Positions 8,249-18,860 of a stretch of DNA of 64,000 bases are shown piece after piece; the stretch's first letter is position 1, and every line of letters starts with the position of its first letter. Source of the DNA: Mumia flava (lineage in GTDB: Bacteria; Actinomycetota; Actinomycetes; Propionibacteriales; Nocardioidaceae). The translations under genes and the position numbers were made by a program. The stretch covers positions 2,356,001 to 2,420,000 of the forward strand of contig NZ_PGEZ01000001.1 of assembly GCF_002797495.1 (NCBI RefSeq), given 5' to 3'. A model generated the notes under the pieces. The model was given only the letters and a program-made list of their open reading frames with translations, had not been told where the DNA came from and did no database searches.

Positions 8249-9085
8249 TCAGCGTGCGGTCGAGGTCTCGACCGACGAGGGGTGCGGCTCGACCGGCGAC
8301 GACCCGGCGGCCGACTGCCGCCGGGCGATGAGCGCGGTCAGGACGAGCGTCGCCGTCGCCCACAGCGCCGCCTGGGTCAGCAGCGACGAGATCCGGAAGC
8401 CGTAGAGCACGTCCGCAGAGAAGTCCGCAGGCACCTCCGACTCGCGTGGCAGCACCAGTGCCATCCCCAGGACGACCACGAGGTAGCCGACGCCGGCGAT
8501 CGTGACCCCGAGGTAGCCGCGGCCAGCGCGGTGCAGCGCCCGGGCGAACGACACCGCGGCGAACGCCGCCACCACCGAGACGAGCAGGACCGAGAAGTAC
8601 TGCGCCGTGCGCTCGTCGATCGTGTCCCCCGACCCGACCGCGGGTGGGTTCGGCGGGAAGAGCAGCCACGGCACGAGCGCGACGGCCACGAACGCGAGCA
8701 ACCCGACGAGTGCGGTGCCGGCGAGCGGGCGCAGTGCGCCGAGCCGCCCGACCGCGTACGCCGCGACGATGCCGAGCAGCCCGCCGAACGCGGTGCCGAG
8801 CACGAGCAGTCCCGTGAGCAGACCGGTGGTCTCCTGCGTCGTGCGCGTGATGCCGCCCTCCTCGTCGCCGTGGGAGTGCGGCTCCTCCGCGGCCGACCCG
8901 TCGGAGGCGTGGTCGTGCGTGTGACCGTCGTCGGCGGCGGCGCTCGAGCCGGCCTCCTCGATCGCGATCGCGTCGCGGACCGCCGGCTCGCCGACGGTGT
9001 AGGCGACGGCGAACGCGACGACGCCGGCGACGAGCCCGGCGATCAGTCCGGAGACCAGGAACGTACGAAGTGACAGGACAGGCAT
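8249..9085 (-). CDS. cbtA: Predicted cobalt transporter subunit CbtA
   Basis: This 278-residue membrane protein has about six or seven transmembrane helices and a His-rich periplasmic loop (residues about 45-70, HTHDHASDG and EEPHSHGDEEGG) that can bind cobalt. CbtA/CbtB pairs are known as B12-riboswitch-linked cobalt uptake systems. The ATG at 9085 was chosen because the hydrophobic N-terminal helix (LRTFLVSGLIAGLVAG) begins just after it; the open frame upstream shows no protein-like composition. It lies 117 bp downstream of cbtB and 1 bp upstream of cobD. Confidence 0.92.
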   Translation of the reverse strand: MPVLSLRTFLVSGLIAGLVAGVVAFAVAYTVGEPAVRDAIAIEEAGSSAAADDGHTHDHASDGSAAEEPHSHGDEEGGITRTTQETTGLLTGLLVLGTAFGGLLGIVAAYAVGRLGALRPLAGTALVGLLAFVAVALVPWLLFPPNPPAVGSGDTIDERTAQYFSVLLVSVVAAFAAVSFARALHRAGRGYLGVTIAGVGYLVVVLGMALVLPRESEVPADFSADVLYGFRISSLLTQAALWATATLVLTALIARRQSAAGSSPVEPHPSSVETSTAR

Positions 9086-9202
9086 GGGAATCCCCTGGGA
9101 GGTGGTGAGGACGGGACGACCGACGGCCGCCCGGTCCCGAGAGCAGGGACGGACGTCGGCAGGATCACGACGCGGCGTCGACGGCACGCCGACGCGTCGG
9201 CG

Positions 9203-9424
9203 TCAGTGGCAGGGGAATCCCATGAGGTGACGTGCGTCGTGCACGTACTCGTGGATCGCGGTCCCGGAGAAGAGCGCGGTCGCGCCCTGCTCGGCCCCGA
9301 CGAAGTACAGCGCGAGGACGGCCAGCAGGCCGAAGAGGATCGCGTACGGGGCGACGCCGCGGGCGGAGACGACCGGGGTGACCGGGGCCTGGGCGGCGAG
9401 GGGGGTGCTGACGGACTGAGCCAC
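9203..9424 (-). CDS. cbtB: Cobalt transporter subunit CbtB
   Basis: This 73-residue protein has one transmembrane helix (AILFGLLAVLALYFVG) and the conserved C-terminal metal-binding tail HEYVHDARHLMGFPCH, carrying four His and one Cys. That tail is the CbtB signature. The GTG start at 9424 is preceded by AGGAGG at a good distance. It is the first gene after the cobalamin riboswitch and partners CbtA. Confidence 0.93.
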   Translation of the reverse strand: MAQSVSTPLAAQAPVTPVVSARGVAPYAILFGLLAVLALYFVGAEQGATALFSGTAIHEYVHDARHLMGFPCH

Positions 9425-9479
9425 GGCTCGGACCTCCTGAGGGATGATGCGTCCCTGACGATGGAATGGGTCTCGCCGC

Positions 9480-9600
9480 CCGCGGGGTCTGACTCGGCTC
9501 GCTCTCGCGAGGCCACACAGTAGCGCCACTGTGTCGGATTCTCACCGACTTCCCGTGCGCGGCAGGACGAACCTACCCGGTGCGCGCCGGGTCCGCGAGT
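9480..9600 (-). promoter_or_regulatory. Cobalamin riboswitch upstream of cbtB-cbtA-cobD
   Basis: On the minus strand the conserved core reads GGGAAGTCGGTGAGAATCCG, followed by ACACAGTGGCGCTACTGTG, and the 3' part ends with a GAGTCAGACC segment corresponding to the family's AGACCGGC region. Order, spacing and position (55 to 175 nt before the cbtB start) match the AdoCbl aptamer. It should switch cobalt uptake off when B12 is plentiful. Confidence 0.92.
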
Positions 9601-9930
9601 GCGGGTCTCGCTCCGTGGTCTCGAACCGTGAGAACGGCCGACCGTTGGGCGACGCCGACCGACCGTTGGGCGATCCGGGCGGATCCGGCGCGCCGTCGTC
9701 GCCCGATCGTGACGCAGCATGGTGCGTGGCGCATCTGCACGTCGCGGGTGTTCCGCCCGAGGACGTGGCCTCGACGTCGTCGGGTCCACCTCGGGTTCAC
9801 GGGGGTGGGGAGCGGCCGTGCCGGGATCCCCGGGACGGTCGCTCCCGCACGTGTCGGGCGGTGTGGCCTGCCCACGTGCCACGATGTCGGGCGTGACGGC
9901 ATCGAGGCGCACGATCGGTCGGGAGCCCTG
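9601..9930. other. Intergenic region, no gene seen
   Basis: This stretch lies between the riboswitch and a divergent small membrane-protein gene. Open frames here have no protein-like composition. A short tandem of CGACCGTTGGGCGA occurs near 9640-9672. The promoter for the riboswitch transcript must lie here, but no clear -35/-10 pair could be picked. Confidence 0.5.
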
Positions 9931-10491
9931 ATGGGGTGGGCGGACGCGAGCGACGGGTCCGACCCGGATGACATCTGGCGGGTGGAGCGGCCGTGGCGCG
10001 AAGCGTGGCCGGTCGTGACGTGGGTGCTCGGTGCGTCCGTCGCGGCTGCGGCCGGGGTCACGCTCGCGATCGTCGCCATGGTCGCGATCCTGCTCGACTC
10101 GGTGCTCGAGTCGTACGCCGTGGTGCTCGCGCTGATCGTCGGGCCGCTCGCCCTGGCGCGGGTGTGGCTCTGGACGCGACGGCTCGGTTCCGTCCAGCTC
10201 GTGGCGGAGGCGGACGCCCTGACCGTGTGGCACCAGGACGATGCGTACGGGTGGTCCATGATCGCGGAGATCGACGTCATCGGTCCGCGCACCAGCCCGC
10301 GATTGCGGCAGCTCGTCGACAGCTCGCCCGGCTTCGGGCAGGTGTCGCTCAAGCCCAGAGCGCTGTGGGGCGACGACGTCGTGGTGACCGTGATGGTGAC
10401 GCGCCCCGACACGATGGCCGGACTGGTCGACTTCCTGAGCCGGCACGCAGAACCGCGGGGCATCCCCCTGCGGGTGCTCAGTGGTGACTGA
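9931..10491 (+). CDS. Hypothetical membrane protein with PH-like C-terminal region
   Basis: This 186-residue protein is not recognised. It has a charged N-terminus, two adjacent transmembrane helices (about residues 25-75), and a soluble beta-rich C-terminal region (VQLVAEADALTVWHQDD, then VVVTVMVTRPDTMAGLVDFL). This looks like the small two-helix plus PH-like-domain proteins common in actinobacteria. The ATG at 9931 is the best start; codon use upstream is not coding-like. It stands alone between cbtB (divergent) and cobBC (convergent), so context says little. Confidence 0.65.
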   Translation: MGWADASDGSDPDDIWRVERPWREAWPVVTWVLGASVAAAAGVTLAIVAMVAILLDSVLESYAVVLALIVGPLALARVWLWTRRLGSVQLVAEADALTVWHQDDAYGWSMIAEIDVIGPRTSPRLRQLVDSSPGFGQVSLKPRALWGDDVVVTVMVTRPDTMAGLVDFLSRHAEPRGIPLRVLSGD

Positions 10492-10577
10492 CCTGCCAGG
10501 GCCAGCGCCGCTCGGGCGCCATCGCGGCCCCGGCTGGGCGTCCGCGTCGAGAGCGTCGCGCCGAGACGTAGCGGCCG

Positions 10578-10614
10578 GATCTCCACAGGGTTGATCTCCA
10601 CAGGGTTGATCTCC
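10578..10614. repeat. 15-bp tandem direct repeat
   Basis: GATCTCCACAGGGTT occurs twice in tandem (10578-10592 and 10593-10607), followed by a third partial copy, GATCTCC. It is in the short gap between convergent genes and no function is evident. Confidence 0.6.
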
Positions 10615-10695
10615 AGCCGTGCTCACGGCGAGACTGCCTACCCCGTTCCGCTGTTCGACGAGTTCCTGCTTCGGAGGGTGCCCGACCGAGTCGGA

Positions 10696-13281
10696 TCAGG
10701 CCGGTGCTCCGCGGCTCGGCGCCGCCGCCCGCACGGAGGCGAGGGCCGCGACGAGACCGTGGCTCGTGGCAGGGTCGCGGACGGCGATGCGGACCCAGTC
10801 CGGGCCGAGCCCGGGGAAGGTGTCGCAGCGGCGTACCGCGAAGCCGGCCGTGCGCAGGGCCTCTCGCACACCGGTGCCGACGTGCGCGAGCACGAAGGGC
10901 GCTGCGTCGCCGTGCACCGCGATCCCGAGCTCGCGCAGACCGTCGACGAGGACAGCACGGTGGCGTACGACGGCGGCCGCGCGCCGCTCCGCCTCGGCGA
11001 CCGCGTGAGGACTCGAGCACGCGATCATCGCTGCCGCCGCCGGCGCGGAGACCGACCACGGAGGCTGGTGTGGTGCGGCGTCGGAGAGCAGCGTCGCGTC
11101 ACCGAGGAGGTAGCCTGCCCGGATCCCGGGGATCGACCACGTCTTGGTCAGGCTGCGCACCACGAGCAGGCCGGGCGTACGGGCGCTCGCGAGGCTGTCG
11201 CGCTCGCCGGGGACCGCGTCGATGAACGCCTCGTCGACGACGACCACCCGCCCCGGCCGCGCGAGGCTTCGCAGTGTGGGCGCGGGGTGGAGCGTGCCCG
11301 TCGGGTTCGTCGGGTTGCCGATGATCACGAGATCAGCGGCCTCGGGGATCCGGGCCGGGTCGAGGGCGAAGTCGTCGGTGTCGGAGAGGATCACCCGGTC
11401 GACCTCGTGCCCGGCGGAGCGCAGCGCGGCCTCGGGCTCGGTGAACTGCGGGTGCACGACGACCGGGTGTCGCCACGTGCGCATCCGCGCGACCAGCGTG
11501 AACGCCTCCGCGCCGCCGGCGGTCGGCAGCACCTCGTCGACCCCGCGCAGATGACGCGCGGCGATCGCGTCGCGGGCGGCGTCGGCGCTGGGGTAGTCCG
11601 TGGAGGCCGTCACGGCGTCGTGCAGGGCGCGATCGAGCCAGCCCGGCCGGGGCTCGCGCGAGACGTTCACGGCGAGGTCGACGAGGTCGGTGCCGCGGAC
11701 CTCGGCGTCGCCGTGGTGGTGCAGGTTGGCGGCCGGCGTGGGGGGTCTCGATCCTCGCTCCGCTCGGCCTCGACCAGCGGGGGTCGGCGTGGGGGGTCTC
11801 GATCCTCGCTCCGCTCGGCCTCGACCAGCGGGGTTGTCCTTCGTCGACGCGCGAGCCGAGCGAGTCTCCCCGTTCGTCGAGGCGCGAGCGGAGCGAGCGA
11901 TCGAGACGCCGCCCGCCCGCACCGCCTCGGCGAACCGCGCGACCGCGCCCGGCGTACCCGCCGTGTGCGTGTGGAGGTACGACGCGTGCACCGTCGCGTA
12001 CCCGACCCGGGCCGGATCGAGGCTGAAGCCGTCGGGCCGGCCGTCGAGCAGCCAGGCCGGCTGCTCGCCCGCCGCCGGGGCGACCGTGGTCCGGTGGAAC
12101 TCGTGCCCACGGACCCGTCCGCCGGCCGGTGCGAGGAGCGTCTCCTGGGGCGCGATCGCCGTGCGGTACGCGAGGGTGAGCCGTGGCGCCATCCCCGCCC
12201 GGGCCGCGATCGCGCCGGTCATCGGAGTGCCGTCGAGCCGGCCGGTGAGGTAGAGCAGCCCGGCGCACTCCGCGATCGTCGGCACCCCGCTGCGGACCGC
12301 GTCGCGCACGGCAGCCCGCAGCGGTGTGTTCGCCCCGAGTGCCGACGCGTGCACCTCGGGGAACCCGCCGCCGAGGTAGAGGCCTGCGGTCCCGTCGGGC
12401 AGCGCCTCGTCCCGCAGCGGGTCGAACGTCACGGGCTCGAGGCCGGCGGCGCGGAACGTCTCGACGGCCTCGGCGTAGCGGAACGTGAACGCGCGACCCC
12501 CGGCGACCGCGACCACGGGGCGCGGCGCACCCGCCCGTACGTCCTCGTCGGCCGGCGGCGACCACGGTTGGTCCGCCAGGTCCGGTGCCGTTCGCGCGAT
12601 CCGCAGAACCGCCTCGAGGTCGACCCGCTCGGCCACCTGCGCGGCGAGTCGGTGCACCGACGCCTCCGCATCGGCGCGTTCCTCGGCCGGCACCAGCCCG
12701 AGGTGGCGCGAGGGCGCGACCACTCCGTCGTCTCGTCCGATCACCCCCAGCACGTCGATCCCGGTGACCTCCAGTGCACGGCGGACCTCGTCGGAGTGCC
12801 GCTGCGAGCCTGCCTTGTTGAGGACCACACCCGCGATCCGGACCGCCGGGTCGAACGCCGCGAGGCCGGCGACGGTCGCGGCGATCGTGCGGGACGCATG
12901 GGAGATGTCGACGACGAGGATCACCGGCGCGCCGATCGCCGCAGCGACGTGCGCCGTCGACGCGTACCCGTCGGTGCCGATCTGCCCGTCGTAGAGCCCC
13001 ATCACCCCTTCGACCACCGCGACGTCGGCCGGCGTGGGCGTCGACGCGCCGTGCAGGAGCAGCGGGACGAGACGGTCGTCGCCGACCAGGTGGGGATCGA
13101 GGTTGCGTCCGGGGCGCCCGGTAGCGAGAGCGTGGTAGCCGGGGTCGATGTAGTCGGGGCCGACCTTGTGCGCGGACACCGTGTGGCCGGCCCTGCGCAG
13201 CGCGGCCATGAGCCCGGTCGCGATCGTCGTCTTGCCGTGACCGGAGGCCGGCGCGGCGACGACGAGCCGGGGCAGCCTCAC
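10696..13281 (-). CDS. cobB-cobC: Fused cobyrinate a,c-diamide synthase (CobB/CbiA) and CobC-type PLP aminotransferase/decarboxylase
   Basis: This 861-residue protein joins two normally separate enzymes. Residues 1 to about 445 are CobB/CbiA: P-loop ASGHGKTT, the motif KVGPDYIDPGYH, and a class I glutaminase domain with nucleophile Cys in IAECAGLLYL and the HASYLHTH motif; it amidates the a and c side chains. Residues about 520-861 are a fold-type I PLP enzyme like CobC/CobD (L-threonine-O-3-phosphate decarboxylase family), with the GNPTNPTG motif and PLP lysine in SLTKTWSIPGIRAGY. The linker, residues about 457-513, is encoded by at least four copies of repeat family A. The GTG start at 13281 overlaps the cobO stop (GTGA). 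Fusion is inferred from one uninterrupted frame. Confidence 0.93.
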   Translation of the reverse strand: MRLPRLVVAAPASGHGKTTIATGLMAALRRAGHTVSAHKVGPDYIDPGYHALATGRPGRNLDPHLVGDDRLVPLLLHGASTPTPADVAVVEGVMGLYDGQIGTDGYASTAHVAAAIGAPVILVVDISHASRTIAATVAGLAAFDPAVRIAGVVLNKAGSQRHSDEVRRALEVTGIDVLGVIGRDDGVVAPSRHLGLVPAEERADAEASVHRLAAQVAERVDLEAVLRIARTAPDLADQPWSPPADEDVRAGAPRPVVAVAGGRAFTFRYAEAVETFRAAGLEPVTFDPLRDEALPDGTAGLYLGGGFPEVHASALGANTPLRAAVRDAVRSGVPTIAECAGLLYLTGRLDGTPMTGAIAARAGMAPRLTLAYRTAIAPQETLLAPAGGRVRGHEFHRTTVAPAAGEQPAWLLDGRPDGFSLDPARVGYATVHASYLHTHTAGTPGAVARFAEAVRAGGVSIARSARASTNGETRSARASTKDNPAGRGRAERGSRPPTPTPAGRGRAERGSRPPTPAANLHHHGDAEVRGTDLVDLAVNVSREPRPGWLDRALHDAVTASTDYPSADAARDAIAARHLRGVDEVLPTAGGAEAFTLVARMRTWRHPVVVHPQFTEPEAALRSAGHEVDRVILSDTDDFALDPARIPEAADLVIIGNPTNPTGTLHPAPTLRSLARPGRVVVVDEAFIDAVPGERDSLASARTPGLLVVRSLTKTWSIPGIRAGYLLGDATLLSDAAPHQPPWSVSAPAAAAMIACSSPHAVAEAERRAAAVVRHRAVLVDGLRELGIAVHGDAAPFVLAHVGTGVREALRTAGFAVRRCDTFPGLGPDWVRIAVRDPATSHGLVAALASVRAAAPSRGAPA
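11744..11907. repeat. Cluster of repeat family A inside cobB-cobC, forming the linker
   Basis: Two identical 37-bp copies starting GGTCTCGATCCTCGCTCCGC and ending CTCGACCAGCGG lie at 11744-11780 and 11795-11831. Two inverted, more diverged copies follow (about 11850-11868, and 11874-11907 ending GATCGAGAC). The whole cluster is translated as part of the CobB-CobC linker, giving Arg/Ser/Ala-rich low-complexity sequence (for example GRAERGSRPPTP twice). Confidence 0.85.
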
Positions 13282-13891
13282 CACTCGATCCCCCGCTGGC
13301 CCTTCTGGCCGACGTCCATCGGGTGCTTGACCTTGGTCATCTCGGTGACGAGGTCGGCAGACTCGACGAGCCGGTGGTGGGCTCGTCGTCCCGTGATGAC
13401 GACGTGCTGGCGCCCGGGTCGGGTGCGCAACGTGTCGACGACGTCCTCGACGTCGATCCAGCCCCACCCGATCGGGTACGTCAGCTCGTCGAGGACGTAC
13501 AGGTCGTGCTGCTCGGCGGTGATCCGTCGCTTGATCTCGGCCCAGCCCTCGGCTGCCGCGGCCGCGTGGTCCTCGGACGTCCCGGCCTTGCGCGACCACG
13601 ACCAGCCGGCGCCCATGGCGTGCCACTCGACCGGACCGCCGACCCCGGTCTCGCGGTGCACGGCGGCGAGCTGCTCGAGCGCGCTCTGCTCGCCGATCCG
13701 CCACTTCGCGGACTTGACGAACTGGAACACGGCGACGGACCACCCCTGGTTCCATGCGCGCAGCGCGAGGCCGAAGGCCGCCGTCGACTTCCCCTTGCCG
13801 TCGCCGGTGTGGACCATCACGAGCGGGCGGTTGCGCCGCTGCCGCGTGGTCAGTCCGTCGTCCGGCACCACGCTCGGCTGCCCCTGCGGCA

Positions 13892-13892
<1 letters not shown>
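13278..13892 (-). CDS. cobO: Cob(I)yrinic acid a,c-diamide adenosyltransferase
   Basis: This 204-residue enzyme transfers the adenosyl group from ATP to Co(I) corrinoid. It has the CobO/BtuR P-loop HTGDGKGKSTAAFGLALRA (about residues 28-46), the FQFVKSAKW motif, VLDELTYPIGWGW (Walker-B-like) and VITGRRAH. Length and motifs are normal. The ATG at 13892 shares its A with the chelatase TGA stop, and the gene's own stop overlaps the cobB-cobC GTG start, so the three genes are probably translationally coupled. Confidence 0.96.
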
Positions 13893-16081
<2,189 letters not shown>

Positions 16082-16124
16082 CGCTGGGCTCCCGCAGGTT
16101 CGTGGTCGCTCGCGCGACCGGGTT

Positions 16125-16325
16125 CGCGAGGCCGGTCTTCGGACTTCCTGCCATGCCGCTCGGTCGCCTTCCCGGGCCGGAGCCCAGTGGCTGCGCGCAC
16201 GCCGTACGGCGGGTCGCGCGTGACCGAGGACGGACAGGTCACCGCAGCGGGTCCTGTGCCGGATTCTCACCGGCTTCCCTGATTCTCCCCGTGCGCCGCA
16301 GCGCGTGGGGCACCTCGCATCCTTG
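16125..16325 (-). promoter_or_regulatory. Cobalamin riboswitch upstream of chelatase-cobO-cobBC
   Basis: On the minus strand: GGGAAGCCGGTGAGAATCCG, then GCACAGGACCCGCTGCGGTGA in the core, a long variable arm, and the 3' end GGAAGTCCGAAGACCGGCC. These are the B12-box and closing elements of the classic AdoCbl riboswitch. It lies 44 nt upstream of the chelatase ATG and should control the whole three-gene operon. Confidence 0.95.
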
Positions 16326-16369
16326 CCGCCGCCACCCTAGCCCGACGCGAGCGCGGATGACAGGCGCGG

Positions 16370-16384
16370 TACGGTCAGCGACCA
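16370..16384 (+). promoter_or_regulatory. Possible leaderless-type -10 element of the first cobL
   Basis: TACGGT (16370-16375) lies eight bases before the ATG at 16384, and no ribosome binding site is visible. The spacing is two bases longer than at the other leaderless-type starts in the window, so this is less certain. Confidence 0.3.
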
Positions 16385-17592
16385 TGCGAGGCATCACCGT
16401 GGTCGGCGTCGGTGCGGACGGGTTGGACGGACTCACCCCCGCCGTACGCGGTCGCGTCCTCGAGTCCGAGGTGGTGATCGGTGGGGAGCGCCACCTCGCG
16501 ATGCTGCCGCCGATCGACCGTCAGATCCGGGTCGGGTGGCCCACGCCGCTGATGCCGGGCCTGCGCGGTCTGCTCGCGGCGCACGCGGACCGGGGTCTGG
16601 TCGTGCTGGCCTCGGGTGACCCGCTGCTCTCCGGCATCGGGACCGCTCTCGTACGGATGCTCGGGGCGGACGCCGTCGACGTCCTGCCGGCGGTGTCGTC
16701 GGAGACGCTGGCGCGTGCGCGGATGGGCTGGTCGGCCGAGGACACCGCCCTGGTCACGCTCGTCGGGCGCGATCCGCGTCGGGTCGTCGCCTGGCTCGCG
16801 CCGCGCCGGCGGCTCGTGGTGCTGTCGAGCGACGAGACCACGCCGGCTCGGGTCGCCGACCTGCTCGTCGCCGCGGGCTACGGCGACAGCGCGCTGAGCG
16901 TCCTCGGCGACCTCGGCGCTGCCGGCGAGTCGCGCGTCGACACGACCGCCGCGACCTGGGGAGACCGGGCCGCGCCCCGGCTGAACGTCGTCTGCATCGA
17001 GTGCGCCGCCGGACCGGAGACGCCTCCGTACGGGAGCGTCCCCGGGCTGCCCGACGACGCGTACGACAGCGACGGTCTGGTCACCAAGCGGGACGTCCGT
17101 GCCTCGGCCGTCGCCCGGCTGGTCCCGGCTCCGGGCCACGTGCTCTGGGACGTCGGGGCGGGCGCCGGCTCGATCGGGATCGAGTGGATGCGCGCCGCCG
17201 TCGGAGCCAAGGCGGTCGCGATCGAGCCGGACCCGCTGCGCGCGCAACGCTGCCGCGACAACGCGGCGTGGCTCGGCGTACCTGACCTCGAGGTCGTCGT
17301 CGGGACCGCACCGGGCGCACTGGGGGACCTGAAGCTGCGTCCGGACGCGGTCTTCGTCGGTGGCGGGGCCAGCGTCCCCGGTGTCCTCGAGGAGGCGTGG
17401 GCCCAGCTGCGCAGCGGAGGTCGGTTCGTCGCGCACGCGGTGACCGTGGAGTCGGAGGACGCGCTGCTGCGGATGTTCCGTGAGCACGGGGGCGAGATGG
17501 TGCGGCTGTCGGTCGAGCGGCTCGAGCCGCTCGGCACGCTCACAGGCTGGAAGCCGGCACGCGCGGTCACGCAGTGGAGCGCGATCCGGTGA
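16384..17592 (+). CDS. cobL: Precorrin-6Y C5,15-methyltransferase (decarboxylating), CbiE-CbiT fusion
   Basis: CobL methylates C5 and C15 of precorrin-6B and decarboxylates the C12 acetate side chain to give precorrin-8. The 402-residue protein has an N-terminal tetrapyrrole methylase domain (CbiE, about 1-200; VVGVGADGLDGL, LASGDPLLSGIG, AVSSETLARARMGW). The C-terminal class I SAM methyltransferase (CbiT, about 215-402) has the SAM loop WDVGAGAGSIGIEWMR, the acidic ribose-binding position in AIEPDP, and FVGGGAS. All key elements are intact, so this is the better candidate for the working enzyme of the two cobL copies. Its stop overlaps the cobM GTG. Confidence 0.95.
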   Translation: MRGITVVGVGADGLDGLTPAVRGRVLESEVVIGGERHLAMLPPIDRQIRVGWPTPLMPGLRGLLAAHADRGLVVLASGDPLLSGIGTALVRMLGADAVDVLPAVSSETLARARMGWSAEDTALVTLVGRDPRRVVAWLAPRRRLVVLSSDETTPARVADLLVAAGYGDSALSVLGDLGAAGESRVDTTAATWGDRAAPRLNVVCIECAAGPETPPYGSVPGLPDDAYDSDGLVTKRDVRASAVARLVPAPGHVLWDVGAGAGSIGIEWMRAAVGAKAVAIEPDPLRAQRCRDNAAWLGVPDLEVVVGTAPGALGDLKLRPDAVFVGGGASVPGVLEEAWAQLRSGGRFVAHAVTVESEDALLRMFREHGGEMVRLSVERLEPLGTLTGWKPARAVTQWSAIR

Positions 17593-18365
17593 ACCGGCCC
17601 GACGCGGGACCCGGCACCGTTCACGTCGTCGGCGCCGGTCCCGGGGCCGCTGACCTGCTGACGGTGCGGGCCGTCCGGCTGATCGAGCGTGCGGACGTCG
17701 TCGTGTACGCGGGCACGTACCTCGACGACGCGACGCTCGCGACGGCACGCGACGACGCGGAGCTGGTCGACTCCCAGCACCTCGACCTGGACGAGATCAC
17801 CGAGGTCCTCGCGACCGCCGCTCGCGCGGGCCGCGAGGTCGTACGGCTCTGCTCCGGAGACCCGTCGGTGTACTCCGCGATGGCCGAGCAGACCGCGCGG
17901 CTCGACGCGGCAGGCGTGGCGTGGGACGTGTGCCCGGGGGTGCCCGCGTACTCTGCGGCGGCCGCGATCCTGGGGGCCGAGCTGACCGTGCCGGAGGTTG
18001 CGCAGACGGTCGTGCTGACCCGGGCGCAGGCGCGGTCGACGGCGATGCCGCCGGGGGAGACGCTCGCGGCCTACGCGGCGACCGGCGCGACGCTCGTGCT
18101 GCACCTCGCGATCACACGGACGCGCGCGATCGCCGACGAGCTGGCGGCGTTCTACGGATCCGACTGCCCGGTCGCGGTGGTGTTCCGGGCGTCGCAGGCG
18201 GAGGAGCTCGTGCTGCGCGGGACGCTCGGGTCGATCGCGGACGCGGTGGAGTCCGCAGCCCTGCGGCAGGCGGCGGTGATCCTCGTCGGGCCGGCGCTCG
18301 GGGTCGCCGGGAGCGGGCCGCTGGTCTGCGAGTCGCACCTGTACGACCCGGCGCGGCAGCGCTGA
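17589..18365 (+). CDS. cobM: Precorrin-4 C11-methyltransferase
   Basis: CobM uses SAM to methylate C11 of precorrin-4. The 258-residue protein has the methylase motifs HVVGAGPGAADLLTVRA (N-terminal), LCSGDPSVYSAMAEQ (about residue 85), CPGVPAYSAAAA and the C-terminal ILVGPAL. The VYAGTYLD stretch is typical of the CobM/CbiF subgroup. GTG at 17589 overlaps the cobL stop (GTGA). It is the last B12 gene of the first block. Confidence 0.95.
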   Translation: MNRPDAGPGTVHVVGAGPGAADLLTVRAVRLIERADVVVYAGTYLDDATLATARDDAELVDSQHLDLDEITEVLATAARAGREVVRLCSGDPSVYSAMAEQTARLDAAGVAWDVCPGVPAYSAAAAILGAELTVPEVAQTVVLTRAQARSTAMPPGETLAAYAATGATLVLHLAITRTRAIADELAAFYGSDCPVAVVFRASQAEELVLRGTLGSIADAVESAALRQAAVILVGPALGVAGSGPLVCESHLYDPARQR

Positions 18366-18427
18366 CCCGCTCGCGCACTACCCTGGCTGGTAACCGACAT
18401 TGAAACCTAGCGTTAAGAAGGCGTGGG

Positions 18428-18860
18428 ATGAATCGCACGCGAGTCGTACTGGGGGGTCACGCTGGCCCTGATCCTCGTGCTGGTCGGTACAGCAGCTGCT
18501 TCGGCCGCAAGTACCGGATGGAAGGCGGTCAAACAGGGCAACGGTCAGGCAGAAGCGAAGTTCGTCGGCTACAAGAAGTGGTACAGCCGGAACGATCATC
18601 ACGGCGGATTTCGCATCAAGGGGCAGCTCAAGGACCTGAAGAACAATGACCGGGCCGTCAAGTTCCAGATCAAGGTTGTCGGGTACAGCCCGAAGGTGTA
18701 CAACGCTCCGGAAGATGCGAACCGGACCATCCCTGACCGGATCCACCATGACCCGGCCATGACGATCACTCCTTGCGCTCGGATCCAGACGTGCGAGCGC
18801 AACGTCGGGCCCGACGACTGTTCGGCGTGGCGCAAGTACAGCAACCCGTACTACGACTGA
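18428..18860 (+). pseudogene. Small secreted protein with apparent frameshift in the signal peptide
   Basis: The body, continuous from 18432 to 18860, begins with a perfect signal-peptide core (VTLALILVLVGTAAASAAS) but has no in-frame ATG; the first candidate in this frame is a GTG at 18477, which cuts the core. An ATG at 18428 starts MNRTRVVLG in another frame. The frames join if the run of six G (18451-18456) had five. So this is a frameshift, a sequencing error or a phase-variable tract. The mature part (about 110 residues) is Lys/Tyr/Asp-rich, has three Cys (PCARIQTCE, DDCSAW), and looks like small secreted actinobacterial proteins of unknown role. Base composition is clearly lower in G+C than the neighbours. 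The stop overlaps the ATG of the ABC ATPase (TGATG). Confidence 0.6.

Noticed and set aside
9580-9930. Longer N-terminus for the protein ending at 10491
   Set aside because: The extra 117 codons overlap the opposite-strand riboswitch and have Arg/Thr/Pro-rich random composition; the ATG at 9931 fits the first hydrophobic segment better.
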